Shown here: positions 1-9,255 of the stretch, in pieces
Numbering within the stretch: position 1 is the stretch's first letter
Layout: each line of letters starts with the position of its first letter
Assembly (NCBI GenBank): GCA_008017145.1
Contig: SSGY01000041.1
Location: 1-27,548, forward strand
Origin: Neisseriales bacterium
GTDB lineage: Bacteria; Pseudomonadota; Gammaproteobacteria; Burkholderiales; UBA11063
Direction: 5' to 3'
Length of the DNA: 27,548 bases
Position numbers and translations under genes: made by a program
Notes under the pieces: generated by a model
The model's input: the letters and a program-made list of their open reading frames with translations, nothing else
Told to the model about the DNA's origin: nothing
The model's database searches: none

Positions 1-2100
1 CGACGCAATTGCGGTTACCATTGCAATACCAGCCGAAGGTCCATCTTTAGGCGTTGCACCATCTGGGACATGGATATGAATATCTTTATTTTCATAAAAT
101 TTCTCATCAATACCCAAGGCGTTACTACGGCTACGCACCAAAGTGATAGCTGCCTGAATTGACTCTTTCATCACATCACCCAGTTGACCACTGCGAATAA
201 TTGCTCCTTTTCCTGGTATCGCTACTACTTCAATGGTTAAGATATCACCACCAACTTCAGTCCATGCAAGGCCTGTCACCCGACCAATACGGTTTTCTTT
301 GGCGCTAACCCCAAAATCATTAATTTGAATACCAAGATATTCGTGTAGATTTTCTTGAGTTATTTTAATTTTTTTGGAAGTTGTCTTTTTGGTATCTAAT
401 TTGGTTACAACTTTGCGACATAATTTACCAATTTGACGATCTAGATTACGCACCCCAGCTTCTGCGGTATAGTAACGAATAACATCAAGAATCGTGGCTT
501 CATCAACTGCGATTTCACTGGCTTTTAAACCATTATTTTTGATTTGCCGTGGAATTAAATATTGTTCTGCAATTTTTAATTTTTCTTGCTCCGTGTAACC
601 TGATAAGCGAATAACTTCCATCCGATCACGCAAAGGACCAGGAATATTCATTGAGTTTGAGGTACACAAGAACATAACTTGTGATAAATCAAATGGTACT
701 TCAGTATAGTTATCCACAAAAGCTTTATTTTGCTCAGGATCTAAAACCTCAAGTAGAGCAGCTGCTGGATCGCCACGATGATCAGCACCAATTTTGTCAA
801 TTTCGTCAAACAAAACCAAAGGGTTTTTAACGCCGCTTTTGGAAATGTTTTGCAATACTTTACCTGACATTGCACCAATATAGGTTTTACGGTGACCGCG
901 AATTTCAGCTTCATCATGAAGCCCACCTAAGGCGATCCGTACGTATTTACGGTTGGTTGCCTTCGCAATTGATTCACCCAGTGAAGTTTTACCCACACCT
1001 GGAGGACCTACAAAACATAAAATTGGCGATTTATTATTTTCTACTCTGCGTTGTACTGCTAAGTATTCCACGATACGTTCTTTAATTTTTTCTAAACCGT
1101 AATGATCTTTATCAAGAACTTTTTGTGCTTTATCCAAGTCGGTACTAACTTTAGTAGTTTTGTTCCATGGTAATTCAACCAAATGCTCTATATAATTGCG
1201 TACTAACGCACTTTCAGAAGACATTTGTGGCATCATTTTAAGTTTTTTAAGTTCCGCTAATGCTTTCTTCTCCGCTTCTTCCGGCATTTTGGCTTTATGG
1301 ATTTTGCTTTCTAGCTCTTGAATTTCATTTTGTTCTTCAGCTTCGCCGAGCTCTTGTTGAATCGCACGTTGCTGTTCATGCAAATAATATTCTTTTTGAT
1401 TTTTTTCAATCTGTTGTTTAACGCGCCCTTGAATTTTACGTTCAACATTGAGAATTTCAATTTCACGATTAAGTTCACGAAGCAGCAATGTCAAGCGTTT
1501 TTTTAGTGATGCAGTTTCGAGTAATTCTTGACGAATGCTTAGATCTACAATAACATGAGTAATGATTACGTCTGCCAGTTGCTCAATATTAGTAATTTTA
1601 GCAATTATTGAAACTACTTCATCAGGTACTTTTTGATTTAGTTTGGCAAATTCATCAAATAATTGAATTGCTTCACGGCGTTGCGCCTCCAATTCAATTT
1701 TAGTAATATCTTGTTTAGTTTGGATTTCTTCAACCTCAGTTGCCAAAAAGCCATGAGTATCCGTAATGTGTAAAGCCTTAGCGCGAGTTTTACCTTCAAT
1801 TAAAACTTTTTTAGTTCCATCTGGTAGCGGCAATATTTGCAAAATTTTAGCGAGTGTACCTGTTGTATGTAAGTTTTCTGGGTTCACATCGTTGTCATTG
1901 GGGTTTTTTTGGCTAAGTAGAATTACTTGCTTATCTTTTTTATCAGCTATTTCTAATGCGTTAATCGATTTTTGGCGACCTACAAAAAGTGGAACCACCA
2001 TATTAGGAAAAATCACCACGTCTTTAAGTGGAATAATTGGTACTAAATCATTGGCAATATCAATTTCATTAGCTAGGTTACTATTGTCCTGTGAAATCAT
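1..2100 (-). CDS. lon: ATP-dependent Lon protease, 3' end missing
   Basis: AAA+ serine protease that degrades misfolded and regulatory proteins in the cytoplasm. The 700 codons present run from the start to just past the catalytic serine. The N-terminal substrate-binding domain (opening with IPLKDVVIFPNMVVPLFVGR) is followed by a charged helical region, Walker A GPPGVGKT at about residues 365-372, Walker B LFDEIDKIG, and the protease motif PKDGPSAG with Ser near residue 689 (34-36 in the window). This numbering is close to E. coli Lon Ser679. The catalytic Lys and the C-terminus lie beyond the left edge. The start at 2100 is supported by AAGGAA a few bases upstream. The gene lies 63 bases downstream of the spoT stop on the same strand. 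The reading frame appears intact in the part seen. Confidence 0.97.
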   Translation of the reverse strand, partial: MISQDNSNLANEIDIANDLVPIIPLKDVVIFPNMVVPLFVGRQKSINALEIADKKDKQVILLSQKNPNDNDVNPENLHTTGTLAKILQILPLPDGTKKVLIEGKTRAKALHITDTHGFLATEVEEIQTKQDITKIELEAQRREAIQLFDEFAKLNQKVPDEVVSIIAKITNIEQLADVIITHVIVDLSIRQELLETASLKKRLTLLLRELNREIEILNVERKIQGRVKQQIEKNQKEYYLHEQQRAIQQELGEAEEQNEIQELESKIHKAKMPEEAEKKALAELKKLKMMPQMSSESALVRNYIEHLVELPWNKTTKVSTDLDKAQKVLDKDHYGLEKIKERIVEYLAVQRRVENNKSPILCFVGPPGVGKTSLGESIAKATNRKYVRIALGGLHDEAEIRGHRKTYIGAMSGKVLQNISKSGVKNPLVLFDEIDKIGADHRGDPAAALLEVLDPEQNKAFVDNYTEVPFDLSQVMFLCTSNSMNIPGPLRDRMEVIRLSGYTEQEKLKIAEQYLIPRQIKNNGLKASEIAVDEATILDVIRYYTAEAGVRNLDRQIGKLCRKVVTKLDTKKTTSKKIKITQENLHEYLGIQINDFGVSAKENRIGRVTGLAWTEVGGDILTIEVVAIPGKGAIIRSGQLGDVMKESIQAAITLVRSRSNALGIDEKFYENKDIHIHVPDGATPKDGPSAGIAMVTAIAS

Positions 2101-2163
2101 AAGTTTCCTTTTATTTTGTGTGTGTTAATCCAAGTCTGTTTCTTTGAGTGCAACGCCATGGTG

Positions 2164-4281
2164 TTAAATTCGAACAACTTTGATTACAAAATCATTCTCG
2201 GCAATACTAGTCAAAAGATCATCAATTTCTTTAGAAGAGTGTGTGGTAATTGTTAAGCGTACCACAACTAATGCATGATTCTCGCGTCGTTCTTGGAAAA
2301 TCTCTTCCATATTAATTTGACGCTCTGCAATAATTGAGGAGAGTTTATTAAACGTACCAGGCAAATTATCAATTGTGATTGATACTTTGGCTAAAAACTC
2401 CATCTCATTATCGTTCAATATGGTGACAGTGGTTAATTTATCAAGACCAATTGCACGATTTTTTGCACAACTATCGCGATGTAGCTCTAATTCACCCTTG
2501 CGAGTTATCTTAGCTAAAATTATCTCGTCGGGTAACGGGCAACAAGCGTCGTCTTGAATTATTGGTAGATTGCAATTAGTGACTTTAATTGGTAATGGCT
2601 CATTTTCGGCAATGCCTAATAACTCTTTTACAACTTTAAGAACAGATATCTCATTAACTCCGATTTTTTGTTCAAAATCAGCAACACTCAGACGTTTGTA
2701 ATTGCGCTTGATTAGTACTTGGAGTGCTTCATCATCTGCAATAATCTCACTACCTGCCATGTGTAGTGCTAAGCCTAATAAGCGTACTCCATTGCTGATA
2801 TCCTCATCGTATTTCTGCTCTTTGAGGTACTGTTTTATTTTACTGATAGCCCGTCCACTAATTACATAACTTAGCCATTCTGGATCTGGTTCGCTTTCAA
2901 TAGTTGTCATGACTTCCACGACATCGCCATTTTGTAATGGATGATTGATCGCTGCTTGGCGTTGATTTACCCGAGCTTTATGGAAGTGATTACCAATGTC
3001 GGTATGAATAGTGTAGGCAAAATCCAGCGGCGTTGCACCTTGTGGTAAATGAATAATTTTCCCACGCGGAGTAAATACATAAATATTTTTAGGTGAAAGA
3101 TCTTTTTTGATACTTTCTAAAAATTCAGTTGCCGAGAATGTGCTCGATTGAATGTCAAGAATATTATTTAGCCAAGTAGATGCCTGAGTTTTTGCTTTGT
3201 TGTCGACGTTATCTGTTTGCTGTTTTAGCCAGTGGCTGATAATCCCTTGTTCGGCAATTTCTTCCATTTCACGGGTACGGATATGGATTTGAATTGGCGT
3301 TCCATTTGGTCCCATCATTGTTGAGTGCAAGGATTGATAGCCATTGCTCTTTGGAATTGCGATATAATCCTTAAATTTACCGGGTACTGGTTGATATAAA
3401 TTGTGGATTACCCCAAGAGTGAGATAACAGTTTCCGATAGTTTCAACTATTACTTTGACTTCAAAAATATCATAGATACGATCAAATGATTGCTGTCTTT
3501 TAAGCATTCGGCTATATAAGTTATGGATTGTGCGTTGGCGATATTTGAATTCACCCTTAATTCCGTTGGATTTAAGCGCTCCATCAATGTTGGACATAAG
3601 CCCCTGAATGATTGGTAGTCTATTTTGGTGGGCAACTTCTGCAGCAGCAGACAAAACTTGATAACGGTAAGGGTAGATGTATTTGAAACTTTCTTCAGCT
3701 AATTCCAAGTGAACCTTATGTAGCCCGATTTTATCGGCAATTGGTACATAAATTTCCATTGTTTCCAATGCAATGCGGCGCTGCTTATCTGGACGCATTG
3801 AACCTAGGGTTAGCATATTATGCATGCGATCAGCCAGTTTGATCAGAATAACACGAATATCCTTAGCCATTGCCAGAACTACTTTACGGAAATATTCTGC
3901 ATGTGCAGCTTCTTCAGATTCAAAGTGAAGCTTATCTAATTTGGTGACGCTGTCAACTAGCTCTGCTATACTTGGACCAAAAATACGCGTGAGTTCTTCT
4001 TTGGTAACCGGGGTATCTTCAATTACATCGTGCATCAGAGCGCCAGCAATGGTCTGCTCATCCAAGCCCCATTCGGCAATAAATGTTGCAACTTCAATCG
4101 GGTGAGTAATATAAGGTTCACCACTTTTGCGAAACTGCCCCAAGTGAGCGTGGTTAGCTACCTGAAATGCCAAGTCAATAGTTTCAATGGCTTTGCCATG
4201 CATATTTTGGCGAGCTGTTTGCAAAAGCCTACGGCGCAAAGTGTCAACTAGCGCTTGATATTCACCATGATTGATTTCCAT
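2164..4281 (-). CDS. spoT: SpoT-type (p)ppGpp hydrolase (RSH family), synthetase site probably inactive
   Basis: RelA/SpoT homologue of 705 residues, full length, that sets cytoplasmic alarmone levels. The HD hydrolase domain looks intact: H60, HDVIEDT at 84-90, and KLADRMHN with the usual Asp and Asn. The synthetase domain keeps Asp271 (DIFEVKV) and KFKDYIAIPKSNGYQSLHS (302-320). However, the catalytic Glu normally found in the P-[IV]-E-[IV]-Q-I-R-T strand is Gln (PIQIHIRT, codon caa), and the ATP-binding segment R-P-K-H-I-Y-S-I-Y reads RQRTIHNLY. TGS (IYVFTPRGKI) and C-terminal ACT domains follow. It is the third gene of gmk-rpoZ-spoT, the order known from E. coli. I call it SpoT rather than a bifunctional Rel; loss of synthesis is an inference from the substitutions. 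Confidence 0.95.
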   Translation of the reverse strand: MEINHGEYQALVDTLRRRLLQTARQNMHGKAIETIDLAFQVANHAHLGQFRKSGEPYITHPIEVATFIAEWGLDEQTIAGALMHDVIEDTPVTKEELTRIFGPSIAELVDSVTKLDKLHFESEEAAHAEYFRKVVLAMAKDIRVILIKLADRMHNMLTLGSMRPDKQRRIALETMEIYVPIADKIGLHKVHLELAEESFKYIYPYRYQVLSAAAEVAHQNRLPIIQGLMSNIDGALKSNGIKGEFKYRQRTIHNLYSRMLKRQQSFDRIYDIFEVKVIVETIGNCYLTLGVIHNLYQPVPGKFKDYIAIPKSNGYQSLHSTMMGPNGTPIQIHIRTREMEEIAEQGIISHWLKQQTDNVDNKAKTQASTWLNNILDIQSSTFSATEFLESIKKDLSPKNIYVFTPRGKIIHLPQGATPLDFAYTIHTDIGNHFHKARVNQRQAAINHPLQNGDVVEVMTTIESEPDPEWLSYVISGRAISKIKQYLKEQKYDEDISNGVRLLGLALHMAGSEIIADDEALQVLIKRNYKRLSVADFEQKIGVNEISVLKVVKELLGIAENEPLPIKVTNCNLPIIQDDACCPLPDEIILAKITRKGELELHRDSCAKNRAIGLDKLTTVTILNDNEMEFLAKVSITIDNLPGTFNKLSSIIAERQINMEEIFQERRENHALVVVRLTITTHSSKEIDDLLTSIAENDFVIKVVRI

Positions 4282-4303
4282 CCCTAAGTTCCCCCAAAAG
4301 GAT

Positions 4304-4510
4304 TTATTCCACGCGGTTTAAAATTTGACTATCGACTTTATGATCTGCAATTTCGCGTAGGGCTATAACTGTTGGTTTATCGCCCTCTTCATGTTCAACC
4401 ATTATGTCACTACCTTTTTCAATTTGGCGAGCTCTTAAGGCTGCGGCAATCGTCATGTCAAAGCGGTTTTCTATTTGTTCCATACAGTCAGCTACGGTAA
4501 AACGAGCCAT
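4304..4510 (-). CDS. rpoZ: RNA polymerase omega subunit
   Basis: A 68-residue protein beginning [19 protein letters not shown], the typical RpoZ N-terminus that contacts the beta' subunit and helps RNA polymerase assembly. The R-A-R-Q segment ([11 protein letters not shown]) and the acidic middle are also usual for the family. Omega forms part of one of the ppGpp binding sites on polymerase in E. coli, which suits its place directly before spoT. It starts 13 bases after the gmk stop and ends 22 bases before the spoT start, so the three genes are probably co-transcribed. It is a little shorter than E. coli omega (91 residues), in the range of shorter proteobacterial forms. Confidence 0.95.
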   Translation of the reverse strand: MARFTVADCMEQIENRFDMTIAAALRARQIEKGSDIMVEHEEGDKPTVIALREIADHKVDSQILNRVE

Positions 4511-4523
4511 AGGTACATTCCTT

Positions 4524-5129
4524 TTAAAAGTTGAATTGGGTTTTTATTTGTTCCAGCATACGCACAGTTTTGTTTCGTGGTGCTCGGATTATACTACACA
4601 AATCTTGTAGTGCGGTTTCAAAGTTATCATTTACGATTAAGTAGTCAAATTCTGGAGCGTGACTAATATCACTCATTGCCAGAGATAAACGTTTTTCAAT
4701 TACTTCCTGAGAGTCAGTGTTGCGTGCGCTAAGCCGTTGTGCAAGCACTTCCAATGATGGCGGCAAGATAAATATCAAAACAGCATCATTAAACATTTTT
4801 CGAATTTGCTGGGCACCTTGCCAGTCTATTTCCAGTATGATGTCTTTTCCGGTAGCCAAAAATTTTTTAATTGTATTTATGTTGGTGCCATAATAATTAT
4901 CATAAACCTGAGCATACTCTAAAAACTCATTAGCTTCAATCATTGCCTTAAATGAATCAACAGTTACAAAAAAATAATTAACCCCGTCTGTTTCACCTGT
5001 TCGCATTGGGCGTGTTGTATGCGAAATAGATAATTGGACTTGTGGATCTATTTTACACAATGCATTGACTAAAGTTGATTTTCCTGCACCCGATGGTGCT
5101 GCAATTACGTATATTCTTCCGCGGTTCAT
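4524..5129 (-). CDS. gmk: Guanylate kinase
   Basis: Phosphorylates GMP to GDP with ATP in purine salvage. The protein has 201 residues, the normal length. The P-loop [10 protein letters not shown] is at about residues 11-20, followed by the GMP-binding stretch [19 protein letters not shown] and the lid region. The Asp of [15 protein letters not shown] and the R-x-x-x-R pattern (EKRLSLAM) fit the family. It is the first gene of gmk-rpoZ-spoT. The start at 5129 gives the standard N-terminus [14 protein letters not shown]. The ribosome binding site is weak. The gene is divergent from tatD across about 150 bases that must hold both promoters. Confidence 0.96.
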   Translation of the reverse strand: MNRGRIYVIAAPSGAGKSTLVNALCKIDPQVQLSISHTTRPMRTGETDGVNYFFVTVDSFKAMIEANEFLEYAQVYDNYYGTNINTIKKFLATGKDIILEIDWQGAQQIRKMFNDAVLIFILPPSLEVLAQRLSARNTDSQEVIEKRLSLAMSDISHAPEFDYLIVNDNFETALQDLCSIIRAPRNKTVRMLEQIKTQFNF

Positions 5130-5196
5130 TAATCAGGTTTTATTCCTAAAAGTATATTTGAGGAGCGCCTTTGTTTGCTGGCGATTTAGTGTTTTG

Positions 5197-5205
5197 TGCT
5201 ACAAT
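5197..5205 (+). promoter_or_regulatory. Extended -10 promoter element for the TatD gene
   Basis: TGCTACAAT is an extended -10 (TGn plus TACAAT) lying 75 bases before the tatD start. No good -35 is seen at 17 bases. The same nonamer occurs before the first RiPP-like precursor (21528-21536). Confidence 0.4.
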
Positions 5206-5279
5206 TTCGGTTCATAAGTAAATCATAAGTAAGATTTACACTAATGGAACCTATTATTTTATCAGATTAAGGCATTAAA

Positions 5280-6059
5280 ATGTTAGTAGATTCACACTGT
5301 CATCTGAATTTTCCTGAATTGCAAGAGAATCTAAGTGATTATTTGCAGCAAATGGCAACTAATCAAGTTAGTCATGCACTGTGTATTGCCACCCGTCCAG
5401 ATAATATAGCTGATGTTATTAAGCTTGCAGAACTTTACCCTAATTTATACGCAAGTGCTGGAATTCATCCTGATGAAAAATTACCAGATTTTAAGCTAAG
5501 CAATGAGTATTTACTTGAGTTTACCAAAAATCCTCGCGTTATCGCAATTGGCGAAACTGGGTTAGATTATTATTGGAATAAAGATCAAGATATGAGCTGG
5601 CAGCATGAACGTTTCCAAACCCATATTGAAGTTGCTAAAGCTGCTAATTTACCCCTCGTAATTCATACTCGTGATGCTGCTGCAGATTGTCTTCAAATGT
5701 TAAAAGATGGTCAGGTAGAACTCTGTGGTGCAGTGATGCATTGTTTTACCGAAAATATTGACTGGGCGCGTAAATTTTTAGATTTGGGGTGTTATATTTC
5801 TATCTCGGGAATTGTTACTTTTAAAAGTGCGACAGTAGTACAAGAGGTTGCAAAATTTGTGCCGTTAGATCGTTTGCTAGTGGAGACTGATGCTCCATAT
5901 TTAGCACCTGTTCCTTTTAGGGGGAAATTAAATCATCCGGCATTAGTGCGACATACCGCGCAGTATATTGCTGATTTACGCCAGATTCAACTTGCTGAAT
6001 TGGCTTCAGCTACAAAGAGTAATTTTTTTATGCTGTTTAAAAAAGCGCGGCTGATTTAG
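5280..6059 (+). CDS. TatD-family metal-dependent deoxyribonuclease
   Basis: A 259-residue TIM-barrel metallohydrolase of the TatD/YcfH/YjjV family, cytoplasmic nucleases acting on DNA ends and possibly on other substrates. All metal ligands are visible: HxH in VDSHCHL near the N-terminus, Glu in AIGETGLDYYW, His in LVIHTRDA, His in VMHCFTEN, and Asp in VETDAPYLAP. The length is standard and AAGG precedes the ATG by eight bases. It stands divergent to gmk and upstream of a small secreted protein gene. The family has several paralogues per genome, so I give no symbol. YcfH-type is the likeliest subgroup. Confidence 0.93.
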   Translation: MLVDSHCHLNFPELQENLSDYLQQMATNQVSHALCIATRPDNIADVIKLAELYPNLYASAGIHPDEKLPDFKLSNEYLLEFTKNPRVIAIGETGLDYYWNKDQDMSWQHERFQTHIEVAKAANLPLVIHTRDAAADCLQMLKDGQVELCGAVMHCFTENIDWARKFLDLGCYISISGIVTFKSATVVQEVAKFVPLDRLLVETDAPYLAPVPFRGKLNHPALVRHTAQYIADLRQIQLAELASATKSNFFMLFKKARLI

Positions 6060-6078
6060 CTTGAGGAGTTTATAAAAA

Positions 6079-6111
6079 TTGATTTAATTTGTAATTAACT
6101 AAGTGTATAAT
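6079..6111 (+). promoter_or_regulatory. Promoter for the small secreted protein and cmk
   Basis: A perfect TATAAT lies at 6106-6111, 35 bases before the ATG at 6146. TTGATT at 6079-6084 is the nearest -35-like hexamer, but the spacer is 21 bases, longer than the usual 16-18. The element lies after the tatD stop, so the next two genes can be transcribed independently of tatD. Confidence 0.45.
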
Positions 6112-6145
6112 TCCGTCTTTGTTAACTTATTGAAAGAGTTTTATT

Positions 6146-6406
6146 ATGCGTAAATTATTATTAGTGCTTATTCCTTGTGGTTCTGTTTTTGCTGCTTCTC
6201 TAGATATGTCTACTTTGGCGTGTAAAAGTTTGAAAATTAATAGTGCGACAACTCTTAGTGACGTGCAAAATAATTGCGTGATTAAAAAACAAGAAACTTC
6301 AAAAGGTCTATATAAAGTTGAATTTACTAATGATACAACTAAGAAAGAAGTTACTTGTTCTTTCCCATCCAATGATCCTAAAGCCTTGTTAAATAGTTGT
6401 AAATAA
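6146..6406 (+). CDS. Small secreted four-cysteine protein, unknown function
   Basis: An 86-residue protein with a clear Sec signal peptide: MRKLL, a hydrophobic stretch, then VFA-A at about residues 15-18. The mature part of about 68 residues has four cysteines (in LACKS, NNCVI, VTCSF and NSCK), an even number that suggests two periplasmic disulfides. I do not recognise the family. It has its own -10 and ends ten bases before the cmk start, with no terminator between, so it is probably co-transcribed with cmk. Codon use resembles the neighbours. The signal peptide and spaced cysteines make a real gene likely. Confidence 0.75.
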   Translation: MRKLLLVLIPCGSVFAASLDMSTLACKSLKINSATTLSDVQNNCVIKKQETSKGLYKVEFTNDTTKKEVTCSFPSNDPKALLNSCK

Positions 6407-6415
6407 TACGCTGCT

Positions 6416-7072
6416 ATGAAAGTTATTACTATTGATGGCCCGGCATCCTCCGGAAAAGGAACTGTTGCCCGTGTAATTGCAGAACGTTTAGGCTTTCATT
6501 ATCTTGAATCTGGTGCAATTTATCGTGCGCTTGGCTTATGGATACATAAAAATCAGCTTGGAGACTCGCCAAGTATTGCTCAATTGCTTGAATTAGTTGA
6601 GAAGATGCGACTCGAATTTCATAGTGGCAAAATTTGGCTCAATTCCGAAGATGTCACGATGGATTTACGCGAAGAGTTTGTTGGAATGCTAGCATCGAAA
6701 TATAGCGCAATCGCCGAAGTTCGTGCTCGACTTTTACAGTTTCAGCGTGATTTTGCAGTTGCTCCGGGCTTAGTGACAGACGGGCGTGATATGGGGAGTG
6801 TGGTTTTCCCCGACGCTGATTTAAAGGTGTTTTTGACCGCGAGTGCTGAGAAAAGAGCAGAAAGACGTTATAAGCAGTTGCAGCAGTTTGATAAATCTGT
6901 TACAATTGGGGCTATTTTGCAGGATATTGTGGTACGTGATGAGCAAGACTCCAAACGGAGTGTAGCACCACTTAGCTATGATTCCTCGTTTAAAGTACTG
7001 GATAACTCAGAATTAGGGATTGATGAAACCATTGATTTAATCCTTAGTTGGTGGGGTGAACTTGGTAGATAA
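6416..7072 (+). CDS. cmk: Cytidylate kinase
   Basis: Phosphorylates CMP and dCMP to the diphosphates. The protein has 218 residues, the normal length for the proteobacterial enzyme. The P-loop IDGPASSGKGTVA is at residues 6-18, YLESGAIYRALG is the CMP-binding segment, TDGRDMGSVVFPDA is the characteristic Arg/Asp motif, and the lid and C-terminal segment include RDEQDSKRSVAPL. It lies directly upstream of rpsA and ihfB, the conserved cmk-rpsA-ihfB order. The Shine-Dalgarno is weak; translation may depend partly on coupling to the preceding small gene. Confidence 0.96.
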   Translation: MKVITIDGPASSGKGTVARVIAERLGFHYLESGAIYRALGLWIHKNQLGDSPSIAQLLELVEKMRLEFHSGKIWLNSEDVTMDLREEFVGMLASKYSAIAEVRARLLQFQRDFAVAPGLVTDGRDMGSVVFPDADLKVFLTASAEKRAERRYKQLQQFDKSVTIGAILQDIVVRDEQDSKRSVAPLSYDSSFKVLDNSELGIDETIDLILSWWGELGR

Positions 7073-7137
7073 AAGGTGCATTTGCGCGTTTGGCGTGAAT
7101 GTGGTGGTTTAATTTTTAGTTTTTTTGGTAAGTATTT

Positions 7138-8808
7138 GTGGAAAATTTTGCAAGTCTTTTTGAACAACACTTAGCGCAATTAGAAATGCGTGAAGGTGAA
7201 GTAGTTGATGCAACTGTAGTAGCAGTTGATCATAAATATGTAACAGTTACAGCAGGTTTGAAATCTGAATCATCAATCGCAGTTAGCGAATTTAAAGATG
7301 ATCTTGGTAATGTTGAAGTTAAAGTTGGTGATGTAGTTAAAGTAGCTATTGAAGCTATTGAAGATGGTTACGGTGAAACCCGTCTATCTCGTGATAAAGC
7401 ACGTCGCATCGCGGCATGGGAAGAATTAGAAGGCGCATTAGAGCGTGGTGATATTTTAAATGGTATGGTTTATGGTCGCGTAAAAGGTGGCTTGGGTGTT
7501 ATGTACAAAAATGTACGCCTATTCTTACCAGGCTCATTAATTGATGTTCGTACTGTGCGTGATTTTGCACCATACGATAACAAATCAGTAGAATTCAAAG
7601 TAATTAAAGTTGATCGTCGTCGTAACAATATCGTTATTTCTCGTAAAGCTGTTTTAGTTGAAAAAACTGGTGAAGATAGTAAAGTTATATTCGAGCGCAT
7701 GCAAGAAGGTAACGTGGTTCAAGGTATTGTTAAAAATATCACTGACTACGGTGCATTCGTTGATCTTGGCGGAATTGATGGTCTATTATACATTACAGAT
7801 TTATCATGGAAACGTGTTAAACACCCTTCAGAAGTATTGACTGTTGGTCAAGAAATCGAAGCTAAAGTATTGAAATTTGATCAAGAAAAACATCGTGTTT
7901 CATTAGGTTTAAAACAATTATCTAACGATCCATGGGCTGGTATCGCAGAACGTTTCCCTGCTGGAACTCGTTTACACGGTAAAGTTTCTAACTTGACTGA
8001 CTACGGTGCGTTTATTGAATTAGAATCAGGTATTGAAGGTTTAGTTCACGTATCTGAAATGGATTGGACAAATAAAAATGTTAATCCATCTAAAGTAGTT
8101 AAACTTGGTGATGAAGTTCAAGTTCAAATTCTTGAAATTGATGCTGACAAACGTCGTATTAGCTTAGGTATGAAACAATGCATGGCTAATCCGTGGACTG
8201 ATTTTGCTGATAAATTTAAACGTGGTGATCGTGTAGCTGGACAAATTCGTTCAATTACTGACTTTGGTTTGTTTATTGGTTTAAGTGGTGGTATTGATGG
8301 TCTAGTACACGTATCAGATATTTCTTGGACTTTATCTGGTGATGCTGCTATCCGTAACTACAAAAAAGGTCAGGATGTTGAAGCTGTAATTATCTCTGTT
8401 GATGTTGAAAAAGAACGTATTGCTTTGGGTATCAAACAACTTGATAACGATCCATATGCAATGTTCTTGAATACTAACGACAAAGGTTCAGTTGTTAATG
8501 GTACCGTTAAAGAAGTTTCTGCTGAGCAGGCTACTTTAGAACTAAGCGAAGGTATCGAGGCAATTCTACCTGCCCGTGAAGCTTCTTCTGAGCGTGTGGA
8601 TGATTTGAGCAAGGTATTGAACGTTGGTGATGCGCTTGAAGTTATGATTACTAATATTGATCGTAAAACTCGTGTAATTAACGTGTCAGTTCGTGCTAAA
8701 GACTCTCAAGAAGAGAAAGAAGCCGTTAAGAAAGTTAGACAAGCCGAAAAAGCTTCTGGTACGACTAACTTAGGTTCATTACTACAGGATAAATTGTCTC
8801 AAGGTTAA
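7138..8808 (+). CDS. rpsA: 30S ribosomal protein S1
   Basis: Full-length S1 of 556 residues with six S1/OB-fold RNA-binding repeats, starting at about residues 20, 105, 190, 275, 362 and 450. Repeats 3-5 show the signature (I)TDYGAF(V/I)-L-G-I-(D/E)-GL-(L/V)-(Y/H)-(I/V)-(T/S). S1 recruits mRNAs with weak ribosome binding sites to the 30S subunit. The start is a GTG at 7138 ([10 protein letters not shown]), which gives the usual N-terminus. Only a poor purine tract precedes it, as is known for E. coli rpsA, whose leader is used for autoregulation; the same control here is inference. ihfB follows with a two-base gap. Confidence 0.97.
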   Translation: MENFASLFEQHLAQLEMREGEVVDATVVAVDHKYVTVTAGLKSESSIAVSEFKDDLGNVEVKVGDVVKVAIEAIEDGYGETRLSRDKARRIAAWEELEGALERGDILNGMVYGRVKGGLGVMYKNVRLFLPGSLIDVRTVRDFAPYDNKSVEFKVIKVDRRRNNIVISRKAVLVEKTGEDSKVIFERMQEGNVVQGIVKNITDYGAFVDLGGIDGLLYITDLSWKRVKHPSEVLTVGQEIEAKVLKFDQEKHRVSLGLKQLSNDPWAGIAERFPAGTRLHGKVSNLTDYGAFIELESGIEGLVHVSEMDWTNKNVNPSKVVKLGDEVQVQILEIDADKRRISLGMKQCMANPWTDFADKFKRGDRVAGQIRSITDFGLFIGLSGGIDGLVHVSDISWTLSGDAAIRNYKKGQDVEAVIISVDVEKERIALGIKQLDNDPYAMFLNTNDKGSVVNGTVKEVSAEQATLELSEGIEAILPAREASSERVDDLSKVLNVGDALEVMITNIDRKTRVINVSVRAKDSQEEKEAVKKVRQAEKASGTTNLGSLLQDKLSQG

Positions 8809-8810
8809 TT

Positions 8811-9098
8811 ATGAATCGCTCAGATATTATCAAAAAAATCTCTGAACTTTATCCGAAGTTGAACCGGAAAGAAATTGAAGTAATAGTCAAAGAATTATTT
8901 TCTTCAATGGCTTCTAGTATAGCAACTGGTAAACGGATTGAGATACGTGGTTTTGGTTGTTTTTCTCTGAAACATCGTGCTGCTGGAAAAGTTCGTAATC
9001 CGCGTCATGGTGTTGCAGTTGAGTCTGGAGAGCGCCATGTGGTGTATTTCAGGGCTGGAAAAGAACTTCGCGAACGCGTAGATATTGTAAGTAAATAA
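8811..9098 (+). CDS. ihfB: Integration host factor beta subunit
   Basis: DNA-bending HU/IHF-family protein of 95 residues that pairs with IhfA in nucleoid architecture, recombination and promoter control. MNRSDIIKKI opens the family's helical body, and the DNA-binding arm has RGFGCFSLKHRAAGKVRNPR with the intercalating Pro. The C-terminus YFRAGKELRERV is typical of IhfB. It starts two bases after the rpsA stop, so it is translated from the rpsA transcript, as in E. coli. A strong terminator follows at once. Confidence 0.96.
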   Translation: MNRSDIIKKISELYPKLNRKEIEVIVKELFSSMASSIATGKRIEIRGFGCFSLKHRAAGKVRNPRHGVAVESGERHVVYFRAGKELRERVDIVSK

Positions 9099-9102
9099 AA
9101 AG

Positions 9103-9134
9103 AACCCCGTCATCAATTTGACGGGGTTTTTGTT
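9103..9134 (+). terminator. Rho-independent terminator of cmk-rpsA-ihfB
   Basis: A perfect ten-base stem, AACCCCGTCA (9103-9112) with TGACGGGGTT (9119-9128), has a six-base loop and is followed by TTTGTT. It begins five bases after the ihfB stop. Confidence 0.95.
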
Positions 9135-9194
9135 GTTTAAAGCTGCGTGATATTCAATTTTCTTCATTAAAGGGATGCTTTTAGCCGGTTTTTA

Positions 9195-9227
9195 CTGATT
9201 TAACATAAATTAATTTTAGTTTATAAT
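9195..9227 (+). promoter_or_regulatory. Promoter for the pilin-like gene
   Basis: A perfect TATAAT at 9222-9227 lies 29 bases before the first ATG. No good -35 is seen at 17 bases; CTGATT at 9195-9200 lies 21 bases upstream of the -10. No sigma-54 type GG-N10-GC element was seen. Confidence 0.45.
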
Positions 9228-9255
9228 GTAAAATTATTGTTGTTAGTAGTTAAGA

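Noticed and set aside
5213..5232. Direct repeat CATAAGTAA-AT-CATAAGTAA upstream of tatD
   Set aside because: Only two short AT-rich copies with no symmetry; more likely chance or slippage than an operator.
7470..8612. Antisense and out-of-frame open frames within rpsA and other core genes
   Set aside because: They overlap strongly conserved genes and their products show no family features.
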